In this document: positions 39,778 to 48,227 of the stretch, piece after piece
How the letters are laid out: the number at the start of each line of letters is the position of its first letter
Position numbering within the stretch: position 1 is the stretch's first letter
Assembly (NCBI GenBank): GCA_030550535.1
Contig: JAUQPF010000007.1
Span: 1 to 64,000, forward strand
Direction: 5' to 3'
Length of the DNA: 64,000 nt
From: Candidatus Bipolaricaulota bacterium
GTDB taxonomy: Bacteria > Bipolaricaulota > Bipolaricaulia > Bipolaricaulales > Bipolaricaulaceae
Position numbers and translations under genes: made by a program
The notes under the pieces: generated by a model
What the model saw: the letters and a program-made list of their open reading frames with translations, nothing else
The model's database searches: none
Told to the model about the DNA's origin: nothing

Positions 39778-42108
39778 ATGCGGGTCTCTTTGCGCTGGCT
39801 TTCGGAGTATGTGGAGCTTCCGGACCTTGCGCCCGCAGCCCTCGCCGAACGGCTCACCCTGGCGGGCTTGGAGGTGGAAGCGATCCAGGAACTTCGGGCT
39901 GAAGGGGTCCGGGTGGGAAGGGTTGAGACCATAGAACCCCATCCCCGCGCGGAGAACCTCCGGGTGTGCACGGTGTCTTTGGGGAACGAGACGTACACGA
40001 CGGTGTGCGGGGCGCCCAACGTGGCCCAAGGGATGCTCGTCCCCTTCGCCCTCCCCGGCGCCCGCCTTCCCCAAGGCCTCGTGGAGGAAACGCACATCCG
40101 CGGGGTGAAAAGCACGGGCATGATCCTGTCCCGCGAGGAGCTGGGCTTGGAGGAGAAGTCCCCGGGGATCTGGGAGCTTCCGCCCGAAACCCCTCTTGGC
40201 GCCGAGCTTGCGGGGATCCTCGAGCTTCCGGATCTCATCCTGGATCTGAAGATCACCTCGAACCGGCCCGATCTTCTTGGGGTCTATGGCCTGGCCCGGG
40301 AGTTCGCCGCCCTTTTCCACACGGATTTGTGTGAGCTTTCCTTGGCGTTCCCGGAGGGCTTGCGGCGGGCCGAGGAGTTGACCGCAGTGGAAGTGGAATC
40401 GGGGGAGGACTGCCCCCGCTACGTGGCCCGGGTGATCCAGGGCGTTTCCTGGCGGCCCTCGCCCCTCACCCTCCAGGCCCGTCTCCTCAAGGCCGGCCTG
40501 CGCCCCATCTCCCTCGTCGTGGACCTCACGAACTACGTGATGCTGGAAGTGGGGCATCCTCTCCACGCCTTCGATCACGCGAGGCTTGGGGAGGGGAGGA
40601 TCGTGGTGCGCCGGGCCCGTCGGGACGAGTCCTTGCGCACCCTGGACGGCGTGGAGCGCCCGCTCTCCCCGGAGATCCTGGTCATCGCCGATGCGGCAAG
40701 GCCGGTGGCCCTGGCGGGGATCATGGGCGGGGAGGAAACGGAGGTGGGGGAGGCCACGCGGGACGTGCTCCTTGAGGCGGCGGCCTTCGCCCCGGCCCGG
40801 ATCCGCCGGGGCTCCCGCCTTTTGGGCCTGCGCACCGAGGCCTCCCTGCGCTTTGAGCGCGGCCTGTCCTCCGAGAACGTGGACCTCGCCTCCCGCCGCT
40901 TCTGCGCCCTTTTGGCCCAAAACAAGGGCGGCACGGTGGCCCAGGGCGCCGTGGACGTTTATCTGCGCCGGCCGGAGCGCCGCACGGTGGTGCTCCGGCG
41001 GGCCCGCATCCCCGAGTTCTTGGGCGTGGCCATCCCCGAAAGCGAGGTTGCCGAAAGCCTTTCCCGCCTGGGCCTTGGGCTCAAGCCCCGAAAGGACGGC
41101 TGGGAGGCGGAGATCCCCTTCCATCGGGCGGACCTCGCGCGCGAGGAGGATCTCCTAGAGGAGCTCGCCCGGCTTTACGGCTACGACCGCATCCCTGAGC
41201 TTGCTCCTTCCGTCCCGCCGCGGGTGGGAAGGAAGGCCCCGGAGGAGGAGTTCGCCGATCGGGTGCGGCGGACCCTCGCGGGGCTGGGTTTCACGGAGGC
41301 CTACACGTTCCCCCTTGTGCCCGCGGCGGAAGGGGAGGTGCTCCTCCGCAACCCCATGGCCCTGGGCCAGGAGGGGCTGCGAAAAAGCCTGCTTCCCGGC
41401 CTCCTAGGGGCCGTGCGGGAGAACCTGAGCGCCCAGATCCCCGGCGGCGCCCTGTTCGAGGTGGGCAAGGTTTTCTTCGTGGAAAACGGGGCCGCAAGGG
41501 AGGAATACCGCGTGGGCTTCGTGCTCTTTGGTCGGCCGGATCTCCCCCTTTCCGGAAAGGCCCCCTATGGGCCGGCGGAGCTGAAGGGCGCGGTGGAGGC
41601 CCTCCTCTCCGCTTTGCGCGTGGAGGACTGGCGCCTGGGGCCCTGCGACGATCCTCGGCTGCACCCGTTCCGTAGGGCCACGATCCTCCTTGGCCAAGAG
41701 GCGGCCGGTGTTCTCGGCGAGGTGAACCCCGAGCTTCTGGACCTTCCGGGCGAACGGCGGGTGCTCTTCGCGGAACTCCGCCTCCCCTTGCTTCAGGCCC
41801 ATGCCCGGCCCGCAGCCTACCGCCCCCTCCCCCGCTTCCCCGCCTCCAAGCGCGACCTCTCCCTCCTCGCGCCGGAGGGGCTTCCCGAGGCCGAAGTCCG
41901 GGCCCGGATCCTGGCCGAGCCCCTGGTGGAGAGCGCTTTCTTGTACGACCGCTACCAAGGGCCAGGGATCCCCCAGGGATCGGTGAGCCTGACCTACGAG
42001 CTCTCCTTCCGCCATCCCGAGCACACCCTCTCGGCGGAGGAGGTGGAGGAGGCCGTGGGGCGGATCCTCGGGGCTTTGGCGGAGCTTGGGGTCCGCCTGC
42101 GCACCTAA
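39778..42108 (+). CDS. pheT: Phenylalanyl-tRNA synthetase beta subunit
   Basis: PheT has 776 residues, the bacterial long form. Domains: the N-terminal EMAP-like tRNA-binding domain (VGRVETIEPHPRAENLRVCTVSLG, residues 40-150), B3/B4 editing domain (LVVDLTNYVMLEVGHPLHAFD near 245), B5 domain, the catalytic-like module (residues about 480-680) and a C-terminal anticodon-binding FDX-ACB domain (FPASKRDLSLL onward). The alpha subunit gene pheS, almost always immediately upstream, is missing here; a peptidase gene takes its place. ATG 39778 is used. Confidence 0.96.
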   Translation: MRVSLRWLSEYVELPDLAPAALAERLTLAGLEVEAIQELRAEGVRVGRVETIEPHPRAENLRVCTVSLGNETYTTVCGAPNVAQGMLVPFALPGARLPQGLVEETHIRGVKSTGMILSREELGLEEKSPGIWELPPETPLGAELAGILELPDLILDLKITSNRPDLLGVYGLAREFAALFHTDLCELSLAFPEGLRRAEELTAVEVESGEDCPRYVARVIQGVSWRPSPLTLQARLLKAGLRPISLVVDLTNYVMLEVGHPLHAFDHARLGEGRIVVRRARRDESLRTLDGVERPLSPEILVIADAARPVALAGIMGGEETEVGEATRDVLLEAAAFAPARIRRGSRLLGLRTEASLRFERGLSSENVDLASRRFCALLAQNKGGTVAQGAVDVYLRRPERRTVVLRRARIPEFLGVAIPESEVAESLSRLGLGLKPRKDGWEAEIPFHRADLAREEDLLEELARLYGYDRIPELAPSVPPRVGRKAPEEEFADRVRRTLAGLGFTEAYTFPLVPAAEGEVLLRNPMALGQEGLRKSLLPGLLGAVRENLSAQIPGGALFEVGKVFFVENGAAREEYRVGFVLFGRPDLPLSGKAPYGPAELKGAVEALLSALRVEDWRLGPCDDPRLHPFRRATILLGQEAAGVLGEVNPELLDLPGERRVLFAELRLPLLQAHARPAAYRPLPRFPASKRDLSLLAPEGLPEAEVRARILAEPLVESAFLYDRYQGPGIPQGSVSLTYELSFRHPEHTLSAEEVEEAVGRILGALAELGVRLRT

Positions 42109-42110
42109 AA

Positions 42111-42530
42111 ATGGAGCGGGTCGTGATCACGGAAGGGCCCGAGGAGACCATGGAGCTGGCCGCGGATTTGGCCCGGCGGCTCCGCGACGGGGACGTGGTG
42201 GCCCTGGTGGGACCCTTGGGCACAGGGAAAACCACGTTCGTGAAGGGCCTCGCCCGGGGCCTTTTCATCCCCGAAGAGGTGCTCTCCCCAAGCTTCCTTT
42301 TGGCCCGCACGTACTTGGGAACAAAACCCCTGCACCACCTGGACCTCTACCGCCTGCGCCACCCTGGGGAGCTTCGGGAAGTGGGGCTGGACGAACTCCT
42401 CCCCCCCGAGCGCGGGGTGACGGCCGTGGAGTGGGCCGACCGCTTCCCCGACCTCATCCCTAAGGGCGCGGTCTGGGTGTTCTTGGAACACGCCGGCCAA
42501 AACCGCCGCAAGGTCACGATCCGCCGCTGA
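42111..42530 (+). CDS. tsaE: tRNA threonylcarbamoyladenosine biosynthesis ATPase TsaE
   Basis: TsaE is the ATPase partner of TsaD/TsaB in t6A37 formation, the substrate for MtaB encoded at 16551. The 139-residue protein has Walker A GPLGTGKTTFVKGLARGL near residue 34, the conserved SPSFLLARTYLG and HHLDLYRLRHPGEL, and VEWADRFPDL at the C terminus. ATG 42111 is two bases after the pheT stop, and its TGA overlaps the next ATG. Confidence 0.95.
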   Translation: MERVVITEGPEETMELAADLARRLRDGDVVALVGPLGTGKTTFVKGLARGLFIPEEVLSPSFLLARTYLGTKPLHHLDLYRLRHPGELREVGLDELLPPERGVTAVEWADRFPDLIPKGAVWVFLEHAGQNRRKVTIRR

Positions 42531-43924
42531 TGGCCCGCGTCCTCCTCGTCCTCCCCTTCGTCGTGGCCTCCCTTTTTTACCTGCGGGACGTGCTCACTGG
42601 GGTCTGGCCCCCGTATCCTGGGGACCTGCGCGTCCGCCCCGAGCTCGGAAAACCCTGGCCCATGTGGCCGGTGGACAACCCCGGCGACTGGCTCCCCAAT
42701 GGCTTGGACCTCGCGGACGCAAACGGCGACGGTTACCCCGACCTCCTCGTGAACTACGAGTTCTCCGGGCGCATTCGGGTCGTGCTCCATCCGGGCCCAG
42801 GGCTCTGCCGCTGGCGATACTGGCCCGCCGTGGACGTCGGCTTTTTCCCCAACGCCGAGAACGCCGCGTTTGGAGACCTCGACGGCGACGGTTTTGTGGA
42901 CATCGTGGTGGTCCATGGGGTTGAGGGAGCCTCCCTGGAACCGGGGATCTCCGTGCTTTGGGGAGGAGCGGGGCTGCGGTGGTCTCCGGGCGGGCTCCTT
43001 CCGGAAAGCCGGGGAGGCTGGCACTTCCTGGAAGTCCAAGTGGCGGACATTGACGGGGACGGATTCCCGGATATCGTGGTCGGGGGACGGGCCAGCCGGC
43101 CAGCCGGCGGCCCCAAGGACCCCCCCGCCCTCCAGGGCCTGCGCTACGCTGGGCTCCGCTGGTTTCGCAATCCCCGGGGCTTGGGGGGTGACCCCCGTGA
43201 CCTCGCGCTTTGGCGGGCCCACCCCATCGATCCCGCGATTCCCAGCGGCCACGGCTTTGTCCTACACGATATCGATGGCGACGGATTTCTCGACCTTGTC
43301 ATCAACAACGCCGACTGGGACACGCCGGATGAGGAGGAGGCCGTGCTCCTCTACCGGAACCCGGGCCCATCCGGCCTTGGACAGCCGTGGCCCAAGTTCG
43401 TGCTCTACCAAAGCCCAGAGTTCTACGGGAAGGAGCAGGTGGCGGTGGGGGACCTCGATGGGGACGGCCGGCCGGACATCGCTGCCCAAAGCGAAAATTT
43501 CGTGCACCTCTTCTACAACCGCACCGAGCCCGGAGGGGCCCTGCAGTTTGAGCACGTGCTTGTGGAGAAGCCCCCTGCCCTACGCTGGCGCTCCCGTCCC
43601 CTCGCGTTGGCGGACCTCAACGGCGACGGAAGGCTCGATATCGTGGGCGCCGCCATCCACCGCGACGGCCTCCTCCCCAAGGACGTGGCCGCCGTGTGGT
43701 GGTTGGAGCAAACGGGGGCGGGTTGGCGCCCCCACGTGATCAAGTGGGGCTCAGGATTCCTGGGCTTGGGCCCCTTCAACGGCGAGAAGTGGGACCGCCT
43801 CATCCCCTACGATGTGGACGGCGACGGCGATCTGGATCTTCTGGCCAACGTGGAGGAGTTCAACCGCCTGCAAAGCTACCTTGCTGTGGTCTGGTTCGAA
43901 AACCCTGGTCGGGCAAAGCGTTAG
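42530..43924 (+). CDS. Exported/membrane-anchored FG-GAP (VCBS) repeat protein
   Basis: This 464-residue protein has an N-terminal hydrophobic segment (VLLVLPFVVASLFYL), a signal peptide or anchor. The rest is a repeat array built around calcium-binding Dx[DN]xDG loops. Seven are visible: DANGDGYPD, DLDGDGFVD, DIDGDGFPD, DIDGDGFLD, DLDGDGRPD, DLNGDGRLD and DVDGDGDLD. Such arrays fold as integrin-like beta propellers, here probably with seven blades. No enzymatic domain is evident. Function could be adhesion or glycan binding. It is translationally coupled to tsaE (TGATG), an odd pairing. Confidence 0.85.
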   Translation: MARVLLVLPFVVASLFYLRDVLTGVWPPYPGDLRVRPELGKPWPMWPVDNPGDWLPNGLDLADANGDGYPDLLVNYEFSGRIRVVLHPGPGLCRWRYWPAVDVGFFPNAENAAFGDLDGDGFVDIVVVHGVEGASLEPGISVLWGGAGLRWSPGGLLPESRGGWHFLEVQVADIDGDGFPDIVVGGRASRPAGGPKDPPALQGLRYAGLRWFRNPRGLGGDPRDLALWRAHPIDPAIPSGHGFVLHDIDGDGFLDLVINNADWDTPDEEEAVLLYRNPGPSGLGQPWPKFVLYQSPEFYGKEQVAVGDLDGDGRPDIAAQSENFVHLFYNRTEPGGALQFEHVLVEKPPALRWRSRPLALADLNGDGRLDIVGAAIHRDGLLPKDVAAVWWLEQTGAGWRPHVIKWGSGFLGLGPFNGEKWDRLIPYDVDGDGDLDLLANVEEFNRLQSYLAVVWFENPGRAKR

Positions 43925-44033
43925 AGCGCGGGCACGCCAAAAAGTTTGCGCCATGGGGAAGGCGAAAGGGGGCGGAAAGACGCGGCGCTAGCCTCCCCCA
44001 TTTCTGCACGCCCGGCATCCGAAACGGGAAACG

Positions 44034-44063
44034 TTGCTGACTCCGCGCTCCCTTGGTTAAGGT
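44034..44063 (+). promoter_or_regulatory. Promoter of the OsmC-like gene
   Basis: TTGCTG (44034-44039), 18 bases, then TAAGGT (44058-44063). A short leader with AAAGGAG precedes the ATG at 44082. The remainder of the 43925-44081 gap shows nothing else. Confidence 0.4.
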
Positions 44064-44081
44064 TTTGGGAAAGGAGCGCCT

Positions 44082-44477
44082 ATGGCCAAATTGAACGTGC
44101 AGGCTCGGGTGAACCAAGGTTTTCAAGTCGAGGTTGGGATTCGCCAGCATCGGCTTCTTGCGGACCTCACCCCGGACAAGGGCGGGAAGGACGCGGGGCC
44201 TACCCCGCCGGAGCTCCTCCTCGCCTCCTTGGCCGCTTGCTCCGCCATCTTCGCCCAAATGTTTGCGCAGCGGGAGGGCCTTTCCGGCCCGGTAGAGGTC
44301 CAGGCCGAGGCGGAGCTTGCGGATCCACCCATGGTCGTCCGGGATTTTCGCGTGCGCGTGCGCATCCCTGGCCTCCCCGAGGAGAAAAGGGAGAAGGCCG
44401 AGGCCTTCGTGGGCCGTTGCGTGGTGAGCCAGACCCTGTGCGCCGCCAATAACGTGTCCCTCAGCGTGGAAGGCTGA
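44082..44477 (+). CDS. OsmC/Ohr family protein
   Basis: This 131-residue OsmC-fold protein has the first conserved cysteine in LAACSAIFAQM near residue 53 and the second in SQTLCAANNVS near residue 120. These form the peroxidatic pair in Ohr/OsmC enzymes, with a Glu/Arg pair around GPTPPELLLASLAAC. It likely reduces organic peroxides. ATG 44082 has AAAGGAG upstream; its stop overlaps the next start. Confidence 0.88.
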   Translation: MAKLNVQARVNQGFQVEVGIRQHRLLADLTPDKGGKDAGPTPPELLLASLAACSAIFAQMFAQREGLSGPVEVQAEAELADPPMVVRDFRVRVRIPGLPEEKREKAEAFVGRCVVSQTLCAANNVSLSVEG

Positions 44478-46360
44478 TGCCGCCAAGCTCCCGCGCGGAA
44501 AAAGCACACGTCATCGCCGTCCAGCTCGACCCCTTACGTTACCGGTGGTATGGGGTGCTTGTGGTCGAGGGCGAAAGGGGGCCTTTGCGCCTGCCCATGA
44601 CGGGCAGCGTGGCCCAGTGGTTCCGCCCCGGCGAGGAGGTCCTCCTTGAGCTTCTTCCCGAGGCGGACCCGGAGAACCTCGCGTTTGCAAGCTACAAACT
44701 CTGGCGCCTCGTGGACGGGGAGCCCTTGCTCGTCTGGCCCCTCTACCGGACCAGATTCGTCCGGGAGCGGGCTTCCCCCCTCACCGGGGAGGTCTTCTAC
44801 ACGTACCTCTTGGAGGCTCGAGAGGCCGGCCTGGAGTCGGACTACGAGGCCATCGTGGCCCTGGAGCAGCACCACTACGCCGCGGAGGAGGAGGTTTTGG
44901 CCCGCTGGTGGTGCCTCGAGGACCGCGCTCTTCAGGAGGCCAACGTGCGGCCTCTTTGCCCGCGCTGCGGCCGGCCCATGCGCTTCGCCGACCTTTTGGA
45001 CGCCACCCGCGCCTCCCGCTTCCTCGTGCTCACCCTGGAGGAGCGCGAGCCCTACGAGCCCCGCTACGTGGGCTATGTGCGCATCGACCCGCCCTTGCCC
45101 CTTGTGCACCGCCGCCTCCCCGACGGCCGCGTCCAGCCCCACATCCGCAAGGAGATCTTCCCCGCGGAGTGGTACGAGCCCACGTTTTGGCCGGAACGGC
45201 AGGTCCAGGAGCTGCGGGCTCTCAATCCCGACCGCTCGCCCTTTGAACTCTGGTGGGAGGCGCAAGGGGAGGCCCTCGCTCTTTGCGACACCCAAGCGGC
45301 GCGGCTCGCGCGGGTGGTGATCCATCCGGACTACCGGGCGGAAGGGCTGGGGAGGCTGGCCCTGGAGGCGGCCGTGGCCTGGATCCGGGAACGCCGCATC
45401 CCTGAGATGCGCAAACCCAAGCGCGTTCTGGAGACGGTGGCCCAAATGGCCCGCTACAACCCGTTTTTGGAGCGCGCGGGCTTCGTGTACATCGGGGACA
45501 CCGCCTCCGGCCGCCCTTTCCTCGTCCTTCCCCTCCAGGATGAGGCGGAGCAAAGGGTGAAGGGCTTCCTGCGGGCCGATCCCCTGGCCCGGAAGCACAG
45601 GGGCCGACTGTACCGGCCGGCCTTCCCCCCTGTGGAGCCCCTTTCCGGCCCCATCCGCCTTCAGCGCGTCTCCTACCGCTACGAGAACGTTCTGGAGATC
45701 GCGCACATGGCCGAACCTGTCCAAGAGGCCCTTCTGGCCTTCGGCGTGCGCCGGAGGGCCATCCAGCGCGTGGTCTTCCGCAACCTTTCCCTCACCCTCG
45801 AGCCCAAAAGCGTCGTGGCCTTGGTGGGCGCCTCCGGGGCGGGCAAGAGCACGTTTTTGCGCCTCCTTTGGGCCGCAGCCGTCGGGGAGGAACGGATTTT
45901 ATCCCGCTTGCAATCGGGGACCATCGAGGTCCCCCCAAACGCAAAACCCGGCGTCTACCTTCCCGGGGAGCTTGAGCCCAAATTCGGCCGCACCCCTCTC
46001 CTCCAGGTCCTCTACGAGCTCACGGGCGATGTGACCATGGCCATTGAGATCCTGAACGTCACGGGAATCGCGGATGTCGTGCTCTACCGGGCCAGGTTCG
46101 CCGAGCTTTCCACCGGGCAGAAGGAGCGGGCACGCCTGGCTTACCTTGTGGCCCAGCGGCCCAACCTGCTTTTGCTCGATGAGTTTGGGGCCCATCTGGA
46201 CCCGCCGGCCGCGACCCGCGTGGCCCGCAAAGTCGCGGAGCTCTGCCGGGAGAAGGGGATCACGTTGATCCTCGCCACCCACCGGCCGGAGGTGGTGCGG
46301 GCTCTAAGCCCGGACCGCGTGCTCCTTGTGGGCCACGGCGGCGTGGCCCTAGCCGCCTAG
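44477..46360 (+). CDS. ABC-type ATPase fused to an acetyltransferase-like domain (COG2401 type)
   Basis: A 627-residue soluble fusion. Residues 1-145 have no recognised fold. A Cys pair follows (C161-P-R-C164), possibly half of a zinc site. Residues about 265-350 form a GNAT-like domain, with RVVIHPDYRAEGLGRLALEAAV as the acetyl-CoA loop and FLERAGFVYIG. The C-terminal ABC ATPase has Walker A GASGAGKST (451-459), signature LSTGQKERARLA (544-555), Walker B LLLLDEF (564-570) and switch H602. No membrane helices, so it is not a transporter. The family is described as an ABC ATPase fused to a predicted acetyltransferase; its role is unknown. It overlaps OsmC by one base and a convergent ASCH gene by 12. 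Confidence 0.85.
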   Translation: MPPSSRAEKAHVIAVQLDPLRYRWYGVLVVEGERGPLRLPMTGSVAQWFRPGEEVLLELLPEADPENLAFASYKLWRLVDGEPLLVWPLYRTRFVRERASPLTGEVFYTYLLEAREAGLESDYEAIVALEQHHYAAEEEVLARWWCLEDRALQEANVRPLCPRCGRPMRFADLLDATRASRFLVLTLEEREPYEPRYVGYVRIDPPLPLVHRRLPDGRVQPHIRKEIFPAEWYEPTFWPERQVQELRALNPDRSPFELWWEAQGEALALCDTQAARLARVVIHPDYRAEGLGRLALEAAVAWIRERRIPEMRKPKRVLETVAQMARYNPFLERAGFVYIGDTASGRPFLVLPLQDEAEQRVKGFLRADPLARKHRGRLYRPAFPPVEPLSGPIRLQRVSYRYENVLEIAHMAEPVQEALLAFGVRRRAIQRVVFRNLSLTLEPKSVVALVGASGAGKSTFLRLLWAAAVGEERILSRLQSGTIEVPPNAKPGVYLPGELEPKFGRTPLLQVLYELTGDVTMAIEILNVTGIADVVLYRARFAELSTGQKERARLAYLVAQRPNLLLLDEFGAHLDPPAATRVARKVAELCREKGITLILATHRPEVVRALSPDRVLLVGHGGVALAA

Positions 46361-46726
46361 GCGATCCAGGCGCACCCACACGGCCGGCCCCCGCGGCCTC
46401 TGAACGGGTATGGGCTCGGCGAACTCCTCCGGGTCGGAGAGCACCCACACGTACAGGGGCTTTCCCCGCGCGTACGCCCGCAGGAACTCCGGGTCGGCCC
46501 GGTGTTTCCCCTGGTGGGCCGCCAGCTCCTCCAGGGAAAAAGGCCCCAGGACCTCACGGATCACCACCGTGCCGATCCAGCCGCGGGAGCTCACCACCCC
46601 CACCCTCCCTCGGATCTCCGTGGGGTAGCGCCGGATCTCCCAGGTCTTCAGCCCAGCCACGATCTGGCTGGCGTAGGGCTCGCGCACAAAGAAGCCCAGC
46701 CGAGGAGGACGCACCCCCTCCGCCAT
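46349..46726 (-). CDS. ASCH domain protein
   Basis: A 125-residue single ASCH (PUA-like) domain. The diagnostic segments are LGFFVREPYASQIVAGLKTWEIRR near the N terminus (the conserved K-T-W-E-I-R), RVGVVSSRGWIGTVVIREV, and YVWVLSD with the C-terminal VWVRLDRL strand. ASCH proteins are thought to bind RNA or nucleotides; some are amidohydrolases acting on modified cytidine. The convergent neighbour is the COG2401-type fusion, and the upstream minus-strand gene ends four bases away. Confidence 0.88.
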   Translation of the reverse strand: MAEGVRPPRLGFFVREPYASQIVAGLKTWEIRRYPTEIRGRVGVVSSRGWIGTVVIREVLGPFSLEELAAHQGKHRADPEFLRAYARGKPLYVWVLSDPEEFAEPIPVQRPRGPAVWVRLDRLGG

Positions 46727-46730
46727 GGGC

Positions 46731-48038
46731 TCACCCCTTGGGCTGGATGAGGATCTCCGTGACCCCCTTCACCCGCTTGAGCCCCGGCGGAGCGGAAACG
46801 CCGTCGTCCCAGACGAAGAGGAGGGGCCCGCCCTCCGCCTCGGAAAGGAAGCGGCCGTCCACCTTCAGGGCCAGGATGAACCGGTCCTCCCCGGCCAGGA
46901 AGGTGCTGGGGATCACCTGAAAGAAGCCGTCGGCGGCGCGGATCTCCACGATGTAGCCGGCCTGGGCCAACACCCGGTTGAACGCCGCGTCATCGAACCT
47001 GATCCCCGGGCCTTGGGGAGCCACCTCATCGTCCACGTAGGCCAAGAGGCGCCAGAGGGGGAGGCCCGTGTACGCCCGGGTCTCGCCCCGGTGGGTGGCG
47101 AACACGGTGCGGGCGCGGCAGGGGCAGGCGATCCCCGTCTCCAGATCCCAGCGGGAGAACACCTGCTCCCGTGCGCCCACGAGCCTCAGGGAGTAGGGCT
47201 GATAGGGGCCACGGACCTCCAAGCGCACGACCATGCGCGCGGAGGCGGCGGCGGTAAAGCTCGGGTTCCCGGGGCCCGCCTTCACCAGCCGGAAGTACCC
47301 GGGGTTGAAGGGAAGATACTTCCCGTCCTGTTTGAAGGCCAAAAGCCAAAGCCCCTCCCCATCCTGAAGGGAGCCGTAGCGGTAACGCATGCGGTAGCCG
47401 TCCGCGGCCACGACCTCGATCTCCGCGTCCGCCGGCCAGTTCCCCAGGAGATCCCAAAGCGGGATGCCCGTCCAGAACGACGTCACCCTCTCCCCGGAGC
47501 TCCGGGTGTAGGTGCCGGGGTAGGTGAGGGCCACAAAGGTGGTCTCGAGCTCGGCCAAGGAGAAGGTGCGTTCGCCCGCGGGCGTGGCCAGGGTAAGGCT
47601 GGCCCGCTCCGGCCAAACCCCGACCTCGGGAAGCCTCTCCCCTTGCCAGTTCAGGACGAGCCATCGCACGGGGAAGGCAGAGGACTGATCCGGGAGCCAC
47701 ACGAGCGGGGCTTCCACGGCGCTTTCTCCCTCCACGAAGAACACGAGCGCCGCGGAAGCCACCTCCTCCCAGCCCAGGCGGGCGAGGACCTCTCCTGTGG
47801 GCGCGAACACGAAGAAGACATCGGCTTCGCTCATTCCACCCAGGGCCCGGACGATGGGGGCCAAGGGCAATCCCTGGGCCCGCCTTTCCCCGCCCCCGAA
47901 GGCCAGGGAGCCTTGCCAAATTGGCCAAATCGCGCTGGGGAAATCCAGGGCCAAGGACTTCGGCCCCATCTGCAAGAGCACGGGTCCCGCCATCCCCAAC
48001 GCTGCCCACCCCACTACCAGAAGCCACGCTCTCCTCAT
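46731..48038 (-). CDS. Exported protein with three tandem sulfite-oxidase-fold-like repeats
   Basis: This 435-residue protein has a signal peptide (LLVVGWAALGMAGPVLL). Two clear repeats share the pattern TG[IL]PLW..LL, then E[VI]..ADG[YF], then DG[KR][YF]L: residues about 160-280 (WTGIPLWDLL, VVAADGYRM) and 300-430 (YTGLPLWRLL, IRAADGFFQV). A weaker third copy lies at residues 50-130 (GLPLAPIVRAL, VFAPTGEV). The pattern recalls the Oxidored_molyb/YuiH fold, but no molybdopterin-binding Cys block is evident, so it is probably a non-catalytic relative. This is my inference. ATG 48038 has AGGAGG upstream; a -10-like TAAACT lies at 48058-48063. Confidence 0.65.
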   Translation of the reverse strand: MRRAWLLVVGWAALGMAGPVLLQMGPKSLALDFPSAIWPIWQGSLAFGGGERRAQGLPLAPIVRALGGMSEADVFFVFAPTGEVLARLGWEEVASAALVFFVEGESAVEAPLVWLPDQSSAFPVRWLVLNWQGERLPEVGVWPERASLTLATPAGERTFSLAELETTFVALTYPGTYTRSSGERVTSFWTGIPLWDLLGNWPADAEIEVVAADGYRMRYRYGSLQDGEGLWLLAFKQDGKYLPFNPGYFRLVKAGPGNPSFTAAASARMVVRLEVRGPYQPYSLRLVGAREQVFSRWDLETGIACPCRARTVFATHRGETRAYTGLPLWRLLAYVDDEVAPQGPGIRFDDAAFNRVLAQAGYIVEIRAADGFFQVIPSTFLAGEDRFILALKVDGRFLSEAEGGPLLFVWDDGVSAPPGLKRVKGVTEILIQPKG

Positions 48039-48227
48039 CGGATCCTCCTGCGCACAAAGTTTAGCCGCGATCTTCGGCACAAGAAACGGAAACTTCGGAG
48101 CTTCTCACCAAGGGAAGGCTCGATCTTGGGAAGCAAGGGCGAAACCTTCGGCCTCACCGGCTTCGGGCACACAGGTTCTTCTTCGCGTCTTCGCCAAGGG
48201 CTTCCAATTCCCCAGGAGCCCCCAGGC

